Shown piece by piece: positions 1-6,560 of a stretch of DNA of 16,931 nucleotides. Below the pieces are notes generated by a model, which worked only from the letters and a program-made list of their open reading frames with translations, was not told where the DNA came from and did no database searches. This stretch comes from an uncultured Verrucomicrobiota bacterium. Its GTDB lineage: Bacteria > Verrucomicrobiota > Kiritimatiellia > RFP12 > UBA1067. The position numbers were made by a program, and so were the translations under genes. The stretch is taken from positions 1-16,931 of the forward strand of contig CALYRV010000034.1 of assembly GCA_945483525.1 (NCBI GenBank). The letters are read 5' to 3'. Each line of letters starts with the position of its first letter. The first letter of the stretch is position 1.

Positions 1-174
1 CCTGAGTCCCGCCTTTCTCCAACTCCAACTCTTAACTCCAACTCAATTCTCCTTCCCCGCGACTCCCAGTCGCTTTTCGTCTGCACTCGCCTTCGTGACG
101 AAGCGCATCGTTTCGCCATTACTTTCCACCGCAAACTCCGCGACAAAGACCTCCGCGACCGCCTCAAGAAGTGA
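1..174 (+). CDS. uvrC: UvrC excinuclease subunit C, 3' end only (lacks C-terminal HhH domain)
   Basis: Frame 1 is open from the window edge to TGA at 172-174, giving 57 residues. The segment [20 protein letters not shown] followed by [10 protein letters not shown] is the diagnostic end of the UvrC RNase H-like endonuclease domain. The His of DEAHR is the catalytic histidine of the family. UvrC makes the 5' incision in nucleotide excision repair with UvrA and UvrB. Family members normally continue about 60-70 residues after this motif with a tandem helix-hairpin-helix (IPGIG-type) domain. Here the protein stops 19 residues after the catalytic His, and no downstream frame before 300 encodes an HhH motif. 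Residues about 6-16 ([11 protein letters not shown]) come from a short repeat array and sit just before the conserved LPRDS. The start lies outside the window. The minus-strand open frame over this region is a shadow. Confidence 0.85.
   Translation, partial: PESRLSPTPTLNSNSILLPRDSQSLFVCTRLRDEAHRFAITFHRKLRDKDLRDRLKK
20..48. repeat. AACTC-type near-heptameric tandem array inside uvrC
   Basis: The pentamer AACTC recurs at 21, 27, 34 and 40, with spacings of 6, 7 and 6 nt. The array lies inside the uvrC reading frame and encodes a low-complexity Ser/Pro/Thr/Asn stretch. It resembles the heptanucleotide arrays at 3070-3097 (in nrdG) and 13874-13972 (ftsH/cdaA). The overall length keeps uvrC in frame. 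Confidence 0.6.
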
Positions 175-301
175 TATTGTGGCTGAGTCCGAGATGGCTC
201 TGTGACGCATGATTGTCTTAGACTTCGGCATAGTATCTAAAAGTGAATAAAAGTGAAGATATAAGGCAATTGAGCGAGAATTTGAGTTTTTTATCAGAGA
301 T

Positions 302-317
302 ACACAATTTCTTGTAT
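302..317. promoter_or_regulatory. NrdR box 1 (candidate operator)
   Basis: ACACAATTTCTTGTAT matches the published NrdR-box consensus acaCwAtATaTwGtgt at 13 of 16 positions, including the C...G core ends. It is an imperfect palindrome. The nrdR gene lies 3.9 kb downstream and the target genes nrdDG follow directly. Confidence 0.65.
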
Positions 318-332
318 TTCAAACGGTTGATG

Positions 333-361
333 TACACAACCTGTTGAAAACTTTTTATAAT
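333..361 (+). promoter_or_regulatory. Candidate nrdD promoter P1
   Basis: TACACA (333-338), a 17-nt spacer and a perfect TATAAT (356-361). The predicted start is near 368, giving a leader of about 100 nt before nrdD. NrdR-like box 2 overlaps the -35 and spacer, and box 3 lies just downstream of the predicted start, as expected for a repressed promoter. Confidence 0.45.
334..349. promoter_or_regulatory. NrdR-box-like palindrome 2 (degenerate)
   Basis: ACACAACCTGTTGAAA matches the NrdR-box consensus at 10 of 16 positions. It keeps the CAA...TTG arms and is weaker on the right flank. It starts 32 bp after box 1, about three helical turns and the usual spacing of paired NrdR boxes. It overlaps the -35/spacer of the promoter at 333-361. 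Confidence 0.4.
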
Positions 362-376
362 TTCCCCCTTGCGCAC

Positions 377-392
377 ATACAAGATTTAGTGT
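377..392. promoter_or_regulatory. NrdR box 3 (candidate operator)
   Basis: ATACAAGATTTAGTGT matches the NrdR-box consensus at 13 of 16 positions. Read on the opposite strand it matches box 1 at 13 of 16 positions, so the two boxes form an inverted pair. It starts 43 bp after box 2 and 75 bp after box 1, roughly four and seven helical turns. Confidence 0.6.
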
Positions 393-398
393 ATCATA

Positions 399-427
399 TT
401 GTTCAAGACCCCTATAGAAGGTATATT
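399..427 (+). promoter_or_regulatory. Candidate nrdD promoter P2
   Basis: TTGTTC (399-404), a 17-nt spacer and TATATT (422-427) form a good sigma-70-type promoter. The predicted start is near 434, which leaves a leader of about 37 nt. NrdR box 3 ends 6 nt before this -35. The leader has no clear Shine-Dalgarno before the nrdD ATG. Confidence 0.45.
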
Positions 428-470
428 TGCGCCGTAAAAATCATAACAACTAATAAAAACAGCTAAAACT

Positions 471-2663
471 ATGAAGTCGATGAAGATCATCAAGCGTAGC
501 GGTCAGGAAGTGGTATTCGACGTTACGAAGATTGAGAACGCGATCCGCAAGGCCTCGGCGGTTGTGGATTACAAGGACGCGTTGAGCGAGGGCCGTATCA
601 AGCTGATCGCGGAGGAAGTCGCGGGCGTGTGCGCGGCGCGTGATCGTGCGATGACGGTTGAAGAGATTCAGGATGTCGTTGAGACGAAGCTGATGGAGTT
701 TGGTGCCAAGGAGATTGCGAAGAAGTACATCGTCTATCGTTACAAGCAGCAGTTGTTGCGTCACGCGAACACGACCGACAAGCAGATCCTCTCGCTCATT
801 GAGTGCAACAACGAGGATGTGAAGCAGGAGAACTCCAACAAGAATCCGACGATCAATTCGGTGCAGCGCGACTACATGGCGGGAGAGGTCTCGAAGGATG
901 TCGCGGCACGTTTGTTGTTGCCGGAGGATGTCGTGCAGGCGCATAAGGACGGTCTCATCCATTTCCATGACATGGATTACTATGCGCAGCATATGCATAA
1001 CTGCGACCTTGTTAATCTTGAGGATATGCTGCAGAACGGAACGGTTATATCTGGGACGATGATCGAGAAGCCCAAGAGTTTCTCCACTGCGTGCAACATC
1101 GCGACGCAGATTATCGCGCAGGTCGCCTCGAACCAGTACGGCGGGCAGTCCATCTCGCTTACCCACCTCGCCCCGTTCGTCGACGTTTCGCGTCAGGTGA
1201 TCCGCAAGGAGCTTCAGGAGGAGTGCGAAGAGGCGGGGGTGACGATGCCGGCCGACAAGTTCAACGCGATCGTCGAAAAGCGGGTCCGTAAGGAGATCGA
1301 GAAGGGCGTGCAGACGATCCAGTACCAGGTTGTGACGCTGATGACGACTAACGGACAGGCCCCGTTCGTGACCGTCTATATGTATCTCGGCGAGGCGCGC
1401 AACGAGCAGGAGAAGCAGGATCTCGCGATGATTATCGAAGAGGTCCTCAACGAGCGCATCAAGGGCGTCAAGAACGAGCAGGGAGTCTACATCACGCCGG
1501 CGTTCCCGAAGCTCATCTACGTGCTCGAGGAGCAGAATGTCCGTGAAGGCACGCCCTACTGGGAGCTCACGAAGCTCGCGGCGAAGTGTACGTCGAAGCG
1601 CATGGTGCCCGATTACATTTCCGCGAAGAAGATGCTTGAGTACAAGGTTGACAAGAACGGTAACGGTAACGTATACACCTGCATGGGGTGCCGTTCGTTC
1701 CTTACTCCCTATGTGGATCCGGAGACTGGCAAGGGCAAGTACTACGGTCGCTTCAACCAGGGTGTCGTCACCATCAATCTGGTTGACATCGCGCTTTCCG
1801 CCAACAAGGACATGGATAGGTTCTGGGAGATCTTCGGCGAGCGTTGTGAATTGTGTCACAAGGCGTTGCAGTGCCGGCACGAGCGGCTTACCGGCACGTT
1901 GTCCGATGCGGCGCCGATCCTCTGGCAGTACGGTGCGCTCACGCGGCTTAAGAAGGGTGAGAAGATCGACAAGTACCTCCACGGCGGCTATTCCACGATC
2001 TCGCTCGGCTATGCTGGGCTTTGGGAGTGCGTTTTCGAGATGACGGGTAAGAAGCTCACTGAGCCGGAAGGTGAGTCCTTTGGCCTTGAGGTGATGAAGA
2101 AGCTTAATGAGTATACCGCCAAGTGGAAAGCCGACGAGAATATCGACTATTCGCTTTACGGAACTCCGCTCGAATCGACGACCTACAAGTTCGCGAAGTG
2201 CCTGCAGAAGCGTTTCGGCGTGGTGAAGGGCGTGACGGACAAGAACTACATCACCAACTCCTATCACGTGCACGTCACCGAGCCGATCGACGCGTTCAAG
2301 AAGCTCGAGCTCGAGGCGAAGTTCCAGAAGCTCTCGCCCGGCGGCGCGATCAGCTACGTCGAAGTGCCGAACATGCAGAACAACCTGCCGGCGGTTCTTT
2401 CGATCATGCAGTACATCTACGACAACATCATGTATGCCGAGCTCAACACCAAGTCCGACTACTGCCAGGTGTGCGGCTTCGATGGCGAGATCGAAATCGT
2501 GAAGGACGAGAGCGGCAAGCTCATCTGGAAGTGTCCGAAGTGCGGCAATACCGACGAGTCGAAACTTAATGTGGCCCGTCGTACCTGTGGTTACATCGGA
2601 TCTCAGTTCTGGAACCAGGGCCGCACGCAGGAAATCAAGGAGAGGGTTCTTCACGTTTCGTGA
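471..2663 (+). CDS. nrdD: Anaerobic (class III) ribonucleoside-triphosphate reductase, catalytic subunit
   Basis: This 730-residue protein is close to the family length (E. coli about 710). It reduces ribonucleoside triphosphates to dNTPs in the cytoplasm without oxygen, using a glycyl radical installed by NrdG. An N-terminal ATP-cone (about residues 5-92, opening MKIIKRSGQEVVFDVTKIE) gives allosteric control by ATP/dATP. C178 (HNCDLVNLEDM) and the CMGCRSF segment (C404, C407) supply the active-site cysteines. A C-terminal zinc site is formed by C665, C668, C688 and C691. The glycyl-radical motif RRTCGYIGSQFWNQG places the radical at about G707. nrdG follows after 73 bp. NrdR-like boxes upstream suggest repression when deoxynucleotides are plentiful. 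No clear ribosome-binding site precedes the ATG; the start is supported by the ATP-cone beginning at once. The 734-residue open frame antisense to it is a composition shadow. Confidence 0.98.
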   Translation: MKSMKIIKRSGQEVVFDVTKIENAIRKASAVVDYKDALSEGRIKLIAEEVAGVCAARDRAMTVEEIQDVVETKLMEFGAKEIAKKYIVYRYKQQLLRHANTTDKQILSLIECNNEDVKQENSNKNPTINSVQRDYMAGEVSKDVAARLLLPEDVVQAHKDGLIHFHDMDYYAQHMHNCDLVNLEDMLQNGTVISGTMIEKPKSFSTACNIATQIIAQVASNQYGGQSISLTHLAPFVDVSRQVIRKELQEECEEAGVTMPADKFNAIVEKRVRKEIEKGVQTIQYQVVTLMTTNGQAPFVTVYMYLGEARNEQEKQDLAMIIEEVLNERIKGVKNEQGVYITPAFPKLIYVLEEQNVREGTPYWELTKLAAKCTSKRMVPDYISAKKMLEYKVDKNGNGNVYTCMGCRSFLTPYVDPETGKGKYYGRFNQGVVTINLVDIALSANKDMDRFWEIFGERCELCHKALQCRHERLTGTLSDAAPILWQYGALTRLKKGEKIDKYLHGGYSTISLGYAGLWECVFEMTGKKLTEPEGESFGLEVMKKLNEYTAKWKADENIDYSLYGTPLESTTYKFAKCLQKRFGVVKGVTDKNYITNSYHVHVTEPIDAFKKLELEAKFQKLSPGGAISYVEVPNMQNNLPAVLSIMQYIYDNIMYAELNTKSDYCQVCGFDGEIEIVKDESGKLIWKCPKCGNTDESKLNVARRTCGYIGSQFWNQGRTQEIKERVLHVS

Positions 2664-2676
2664 AGTGCAGGTGCAG

Positions 2677-2709
2677 GTGTAGGGTGGAGAGTTTTATTCC
2701 ATCCTACAC
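2677..2709 (+). other. Intercistronic hairpin between nrdD and nrdG
   Basis: Positions 2677-2688 pair with 2698-2709 as a 12-bp stem with one G-U pair, around a 9-nt loop. It starts 14 nt after the nrdD stop and has no U-tract. It therefore looks more like an mRNA-stability or partial-attenuation element than a terminator. It could set the NrdD:NrdG ratio. Confidence 0.55.
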
Positions 2710-2736
2710 AGGCATCGCTGGTCTACCCCTAATTCC

Positions 2737-3273
2737 ATGAACTACGCATCCATCCGTACCTGTGATATCGCGAACGGAGAGGGAGTGCGAGTCTCTCTTT
2801 TCGTTTCCGGTTGCACTCATCACTGCAAGGGCTGCTTCAACGAAGAGGCTCAAGCCTTCGATTACGGCGAGCCTTTCACTAGTGCGGTCGAGGATTCAAT
2901 TCTGAAGTCGCTCGAGCCAGACTTTATCGCAGGGCTGACGCTGCTAGGCGGAGAACCGATGGAACCTGCAAATCAGCGGGTTTTGGTGCCGTTTCTTCGT
3001 CGTTTTCGTGCGAAATTTGGAAAGAAGAAGACGCTTTGGGTTTATACGGGATGTGTGTGGGAGAAGTTAGGAAGTAGGAATGAGGAATTGGGAATGGCGG
3101 AGGGTTCGTCTTATAGATGGCGGTGCGAGGTTACGGACGAGTTTCTGTCTATGGTTGATGTGCTCGTGGACGGCCCTTTTATCGAGGAACTAAAGGATAT
3201 TTCATTGCGTTTCCGCGGCAGTTCCAATCAGCGTATTCTGGATTTGAAATCTCTTCGGCTGGAGGCGGTATAA
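2737..3273 (+). CDS. nrdG: Anaerobic ribonucleoside-triphosphate reductase activating protein (radical SAM)
   Basis: This 178-residue protein is slightly longer than the usual 150-170. It is a radical-SAM activase that uses a [4Fe-4S] cluster and S-adenosylmethionine to make the glycyl radical on NrdD. The cluster motif CTHHCKGC gives C26, C30 and C33. LLGGEPM is the SAM-binding GGE motif. WVYTG, VDVLVDGPF and the RGSSNQR near the end are typical NrdG landmarks. Between WVYTGCVWEKL and VDVLVDG there is an extra stretch (GSRNEELGMAEGSS). It is encoded by a heptanucleotide tandem array and absent from the family core, so it probably forms a surface loop. Its position after nrdD is the classic pairing. 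There is no clear Shine-Dalgarno. The ATG is chosen because MNYASIRTCDIANGEGVRVS matches the family N-terminus. Confidence 0.95.
   Translation: MNYASIRTCDIANGEGVRVSLFVSGCTHHCKGCFNEEAQAFDYGEPFTSAVEDSILKSLEPDFIAGLTLLGGEPMEPANQRVLVPFLRRFRAKFGKKKTLWVYTGCVWEKLGSRNEELGMAEGSSYRWRCEVTDEFLSMVDVLVDGPFIEELKDISLRFRGSSNQRILDLKSLRLEAV
3070..3097. repeat. GGAA-phased heptanucleotide array inside nrdG
   Basis: GGAA recurs at 3070, 3077, 3084 and 3091, an exact 7-nt period, in units such as GGAAGTA, GGAATGA and GGAATTG. It encodes the non-conserved loop GSRNEELGMA. Four 7-nt units are not a multiple of three, so flanking bases must make up the frame. Confidence 0.7.
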
Positions 3274-3470
3274 GCGGCGACATGCTGCAGGTGGTCTGCG
3301 ATTCAGAGTGCAGAGCCTGCAAATCGCATTGCCCGTCTTGATTTAATGCCAGCGCTTTGCTGCAAATCGCGGCGGGAATGTTCATGTCAGGTGTTGCTGA
3401 CGAGTTTAGCCTGGTTTAGCCTGATTTTCGAGTTGATATTCCTCAGGATTTTTTCTATACTATAAGAGAT
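3274..3470. other. Intergenic region nrdG-rnfE with short direct repeats and promoter
   Basis: This 197-bp gap contains an 11-nt direct repeat CTGCAAATCGC (3317-3327 and 3360-3370). It also contains a 9-nt direct repeat TTTAGCCTG at a 10-bp period (3405-3413 and 3415-3423), just upstream of the rnfE -35. The phased pair could be a regulator site. I see no clear terminator for nrdG. Confidence 0.5.
3433..3461 (+). promoter_or_regulatory. rnfE promoter, predicted leaderless
   Basis: TTGATA (3433-3438), a 17-nt spacer and TATACT (3456-3461) match the sigma-70 consensus at 5 of 6 in each box. Only 9 nt separate the -10 from the ATG at 3471, so the predicted start falls within about 4 nt of the start codon and leaves no room for a Shine-Dalgarno. 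Confidence 0.7.
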
Positions 3471-4160
3471 ATGAAAACTTGGCTGGCATTTTGGTATGGA
3501 ATCTTCAAGAACAACCCGACGTTCCGTCTGGTGTTGGGTCTGTGTCCTACGCTAGCGGTTACGACGACGCTGGAGAACGCCATTGGCATGGGAATGGCTG
3601 CGACCTTTGTGCTGATCTGTTCAAACGGGCTTGTCTCTGCTCTTCGTAAAGTCATTCCAAGTGCGGTCCACATTCCGTGCTATATTGTGATTGTCGCGAC
3701 GTTCGTTACAGCCATTGATCTTCTGATGCAGGCGTATCTTCCGGATCTTTCGAAGTCGCTTGGCATCTTTATTCCGTTGATTGTGGTGAATTGCATCATT
3801 CTTGGGCGTGCTGAGGCTTTTGCGTGCAAGAATACGGTTATTGATTCGCTGGCTGACGGGCTCGGTTCGGGCGTCGGTTTTGCACTTGCGCTTTCGCTGA
3901 TTGCATCGGTTCGTGAGATTGTCGGAGCTGGCACGCTTACGGTCTGGGGAGGGTTGGTGTTCAAAAATTTGAATCCTGGGCCGGTGGCACTCGCGATTCT
4001 TCCATCTGGAGGGTTCATTGTGCTCGGGCTGTTGTTGGCGCTTATTAACCATGTTGCGGCCTGGAATGCCCGTCGTCACGGGTCTCCGGCGCCGCTTCCA
4101 ATTAATCTTGATTGTCGGCATTGCACGATGTGCGGCAAGGGGAAAGAGATTGAAGGCTGA
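3471..4160 (+). CDS. rnfE: Rnf/Rsx electron-transport complex subunit E (orphan rnfE/rsxE)
   Basis: This 229-residue membrane protein of the RnfE/NqrD family is near the family length. In Rnf complexes, RnfA and RnfE form the membrane core that passes electrons across an intramembrane FeS centre, coupling ferredoxin and NAD to an ion gradient. The signature NNPTFRLVLGLCPTLAVTT carries C25, and VVNCIILGRAEAFA carries C108, the cysteines expected to bind that centre. Several hydrophobic helices span about residues 19-195. The C-terminus ends in a hydrophilic tail with C215, C218 and C221 (CRHCTMC), a possible extra metal site. No other rnf/rsx gene is in the window, which is unusual because they normally form one operon. 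nrdR follows 10 bp later. RnfE is favoured over NqrD by the absence of nqr genes, but the two are close paralogues. Confidence 0.9.
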   Translation: MKTWLAFWYGIFKNNPTFRLVLGLCPTLAVTTTLENAIGMGMAATFVLICSNGLVSALRKVIPSAVHIPCYIVIVATFVTAIDLLMQAYLPDLSKSLGIFIPLIVVNCIILGRAEAFACKNTVIDSLADGLGSGVGFALALSLIASVREIVGAGTLTVWGGLVFKNLNPGPVALAILPSGGFIVLGLLLALINHVAAWNARRHGSPAPLPINLDCRHCTMCGKGKEIEG

Positions 4161-4170
4161 GGGGTAGATC

Positions 4171-4614
4171 ATGAAATGTCCTAAGTGTCAAGCAGATGAC
4201 GACAAGGTACTGGATTCGCGTGCGGCGCGCGAGGGTGCGGCTATTCGTCGTCGCCGCGAGTGTCAGAAGTGCGGTTATCGCTTTACGACCTACGAAGAGA
4301 TCGATCGTGACGAGGTGTTGGTCATCAAGCGTGACGGCACGCGTCAGACGTTTGACCGTTCGAAGGTTGACAAGGCGATTCGCATCGCTTGCGGCAAGCG
4401 CCCGGTTTCCGATGAACAGATTCGCACGATGATTGACAATGTGGTTCGCAACATTGAAGGCGACGAGGTGCCAGCCGAAAAGATAGCGGAGCTCGTGATG
4501 AACGAACTTTATCGGGTTGACGAGGTCGCGTACATTCGTTTCGCGAGCGTTTACCGTCAGTTCAAGGATGTTGCGCAGTTCCTTTCGGCAATTACGGAGA
4601 TCGTGAAAAAATGA
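4171..4614 (+). CDS. nrdR: Transcriptional repressor NrdR
   Basis: At 147 residues this is the standard NrdR length. A zinc ribbon (C3, C6, C31, C34; MKCPKCQ and CQKCGYRFTTYEE) precedes an ATP-cone (about residues 49-139) that senses ATP/dATP. The KRDGTRQTFDRSKV and YIRFASVYRQF landmarks are typical. NrdR binds paired 16-bp boxes before ribonucleotide-reductase genes, and matching sites occur upstream of nrdD here. A GGGG-rich stretch just upstream can serve as ribosome-binding site. The stop overlaps the next gene's ATG by 4 nt (ATGA), which implies translational coupling. Confidence 0.98.
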   Translation: MKCPKCQADDDKVLDSRAAREGAAIRRRRECQKCGYRFTTYEEIDRDEVLVIKRDGTRQTFDRSKVDKAIRIACGKRPVSDEQIRTMIDNVVRNIEGDEVPAEKIAELVMNELYRVDEVAYIRFASVYRQFKDVAQFLSAITEIVKK

Positions 4615-5690
4615 AGGTGACAGTCGCTAACTATCAGCGTCCACCGCTGAAGGTCGCGGTCATGGGCTGCGGAAGAGCGATGTATGCCGATCACTATCCG
4701 GTTTTTCGTAAGCATCCGGCTTTGTTTGACTTGGTTGGGGCGTGTGACATTGTCAAGGACCGTAGGGACAATCTGTTGAGCGATTTCCCCAAGGCGCGGA
4801 TGTTCCGTCAGTTCCGTGACATGCTCGATGAGCATGACATTGATCTTGTCGACATCACGACCTGTTCTCGCGACCACGTGAAGCATGCGATGATGTCGTT
4901 GAAGAAGGGTTTCTGGACGCTTTTGGAGTCTCCGATGGCGCTTACGCTTGAGGATGCGAACATGTTGCGTGGGCAGGCGGTGAAATCAAAGAATCGGCTG
5001 ATAGTTTTCAACCGTGGCATCTTCGCGCCTGATTTTCTGTTGGCAAAGCAGATGATGTCTGACCCGCGGCTCGGCGAGATTTACCAGATCAGGATCTGCA
5101 AGGAGGATTACATTCGTCGTGACGACTGGCAGACGGTAAAGCGGCTCGGCGGAGGCGCCGCGTGGTATGCGATGCCCGACCTTACGATCCAGGCGTTGAA
5201 GTTGTTGACCATGCCGCCGGTTCAGTTATGGAGTGAACTTCGCCGTGTCGCGTCGCTTGGCGATGCAGAGGATTGTTGTCATGTCGCTCTCAAGACGCGT
5301 GGAACGCTTACGGTTGACATCGAGTACAACGGCGGCTCTCTTCCTGGAATCCGGCGTCCGTCTTTCGAGATTCTCGGTGAACGCGGTAGTTTCCGAGTGC
5401 AGCCTGGTTCGCCTGAAGGTGTTTTACATGTAATCGATCCTGATTACAGACTGCCGCGGCGCCGTTCGTCGGTTCGCACGCCGCCGATTCGAGACATGCA
5501 TGAGGAGATCCCGGTCGTAGATATTGCGGTGCGTCTTCCTCCGAGTACGCCGTACGGGCTTGCGGCCTTTTGGAAGCACGTTTACGATACGGTGCGTATT
5601 GCGGCGCCGTTCCCGTTGTCGCTTGAGGATTCCATCGAAGCGGTCAAATTCTCAAGTCTAATGAAGCGGACGAGTCCGTTTGGCAAGTGA
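4611..5690 (+). CDS. Gfo/Idh/MocA-family protein lacking the catalytic Lys
   Basis: This 359-residue protein has the Gfo/Idh/MocA layout: an N-terminal Rossmann fold (about residues 13-135, KVAVMGCGRAMYADHYP) and a C-terminal alpha/beta domain. Family enzymes are NAD(P)-dependent sugar or cyclitol oxidoreductases with a catalytic Lys in an EKP motif. Here that motif is E106-S107-P108 (LLESPMAL). The usual GGG...D.G.H segment is replaced by GGGAAWYAMPDLTIQ (180-194), so the conserved His is also missing. The nucleotide-binding glycines are only partly kept (GCGRAM). The protein may be a catalytically dead sensor or binding protein, or use different chemistry. It starts inside the nrdR stop codon and is the third gene of the rnfE run. 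The substrate cannot be told from sequence. Confidence 0.8.
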   Translation: MKVTVANYQRPPLKVAVMGCGRAMYADHYPVFRKHPALFDLVGACDIVKDRRDNLLSDFPKARMFRQFRDMLDEHDIDLVDITTCSRDHVKHAMMSLKKGFWTLLESPMALTLEDANMLRGQAVKSKNRLIVFNRGIFAPDFLLAKQMMSDPRLGEIYQIRICKEDYIRRDDWQTVKRLGGGAAWYAMPDLTIQALKLLTMPPVQLWSELRRVASLGDAEDCCHVALKTRGTLTVDIEYNGGSLPGIRRPSFEILGERGSFRVQPGSPEGVLHVIDPDYRLPRRRSSVRTPPIRDMHEEIPVVDIAVRLPPSTPYGLAAFWKHVYDTVRIAAPFPLSLEDSIEAVKFSSLMKRTSPFGK

Positions 5691-5738
5691 GATGATTCAG
5701 AGCCTCATTCGTATCTTTATTGAGAAGAAGAAACATAA

Positions 5739-6560
5739 ATGAAAAGCCAGATTAATATCATGCGCCAGCTTCAGGAGCTGGTTCTTACCCGAGACGAACA
5801 TCATCAGACCGGAGATGGTAGCCATCTTGACCAGCTGAACGATTCAATTAACGAGCTCCAGCAGAAACTCGTTCCGCAGGCGGCGGCGCTCTACGATCGC
5901 CTTTACAAGAAGAATCATATTGTTCTCGCGGCGATGTCCAATGGTTGCTGCTCCGCTTGCGGTATGCAGGTGCCGATCGCCCAGAGTCAGCAGATCCGTC
6001 AGGCGCAGCATCTCGTCACCTGTTCGAGCTGCGGGCGGGTACTATTCGCTGATGAAGCTGATGCGGCCCATAACGTCGCCGAGCGTTCCGATGAACCCAG
6101 AACAGGCATTTCCAGGTTCTCCGACAGTACGCTTATGGTGGCTGATCTCGGTGCGGTATCCCGTGAAGAGGCGATTTCGCGTCTTGCGCAGGTGATGGAG
6201 GACGGCAAGTTCATTACCAATGCCGACAGTCTCGTCTCTGCGGCGATGGATCGCGAGGCGGTGCTTTCGACCGCGATGGACGGCGGCGTGGCGTTGCCTC
6301 ACGTGCGCGGGGTTGAAGGCGGAGCGCTGACGCTTGCGATCGGCGTATCCAAGGAAGGCATAGATTGGGCTGGCGAGACGGTGCATATCGTGTGTCTTTC
6401 CGCGATCCCGGTCGCGGTTTCGGCGTTCTATCTCCGGCTTGTCTCTGGGCTGGCTCAGGCTTTCGCCAAGAAGGATTCTAGAGACAACATTCTTAAGTCC
6501 GCGGATTCCCAAGCGCTCTGGAAGGCTGTCGTCAAAGCGACCAGGACAACCATTCGCTGA
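5739..6560 (+). CDS. Coiled-coil/C4 zinc-ribbon protein fused to a PTS EIIA (PtsN-type) domain
   Basis: This 273-residue protein has two parts. Residues 1-105 form a short helical hairpin (about 5-65) and a C4 zinc ribbon (C71, C74, C95, C98; CCSACG and CSSCG), as in the DUF164/CdsZ-like family. Residues about 130-270 resemble a PTS EIIA domain of the fructose/nitrogen type. They contain DREAVLSTAMDGGVALPHVR, in which H188 is the expected phospho-acceptor. PtsN-type EIIA proteins usually regulate other proteins rather than carry sugar. I see no EIIB, EIIC or HPr gene nearby. A purine-rich GAGAAGAAGAAAC just before the ATG is a plausible ribosome-binding site. The gene is followed by the D,D-carboxypeptidase with a 1-nt overlap. 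The fusion is unusual; each half is recognised with good but not complete certainty. Confidence 0.8.
   Translation: MKSQINIMRQLQELVLTRDEHHQTGDGSHLDQLNDSINELQQKLVPQAAALYDRLYKKNHIVLAAMSNGCCSACGMQVPIAQSQQIRQAQHLVTCSSCGRVLFADEADAAHNVAERSDEPRTGISRFSDSTLMVADLGAVSREEAISRLAQVMEDGKFITNADSLVSAAMDREAVLSTAMDGGVALPHVRGVEGGALTLAIGVSKEGIDWAGETVHIVCLSAIPVAVSAFYLRLVSGLAQAFAKKDSRDNILKSADSQALWKAVVKATRTTIR

Larger units (their letters stand above)
175..470. other. Intergenic region uvrC-nrdD (regulatory)
   Basis: This is a 296-bp AT-rich gap between the uvrC stop and the nrdD start. It holds a 10-nt perfect tandem repeat (TAAAAGTGAA at 238-247 and 248-257), three NrdR-box-like palindromes and two candidate promoters, listed separately. 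I see no convincing uvrC terminator and no gene. Confidence 0.6.

Noticed and set aside
43..231. 62-codon minus-strand open frame at the left end
   Set aside because: It lies antisense to the uvrC 3' end, whose plus-strand product has the conserved [17 protein letters not shown] motif. No ribosome-binding site.
450..2654. 734-codon open frame antisense to almost all of nrdD
   Set aside because: nrdD is unmistakable on the plus strand. The antisense frame is Leu/Arg/His-rich, has no family motif and arises from GC-biased third positions.
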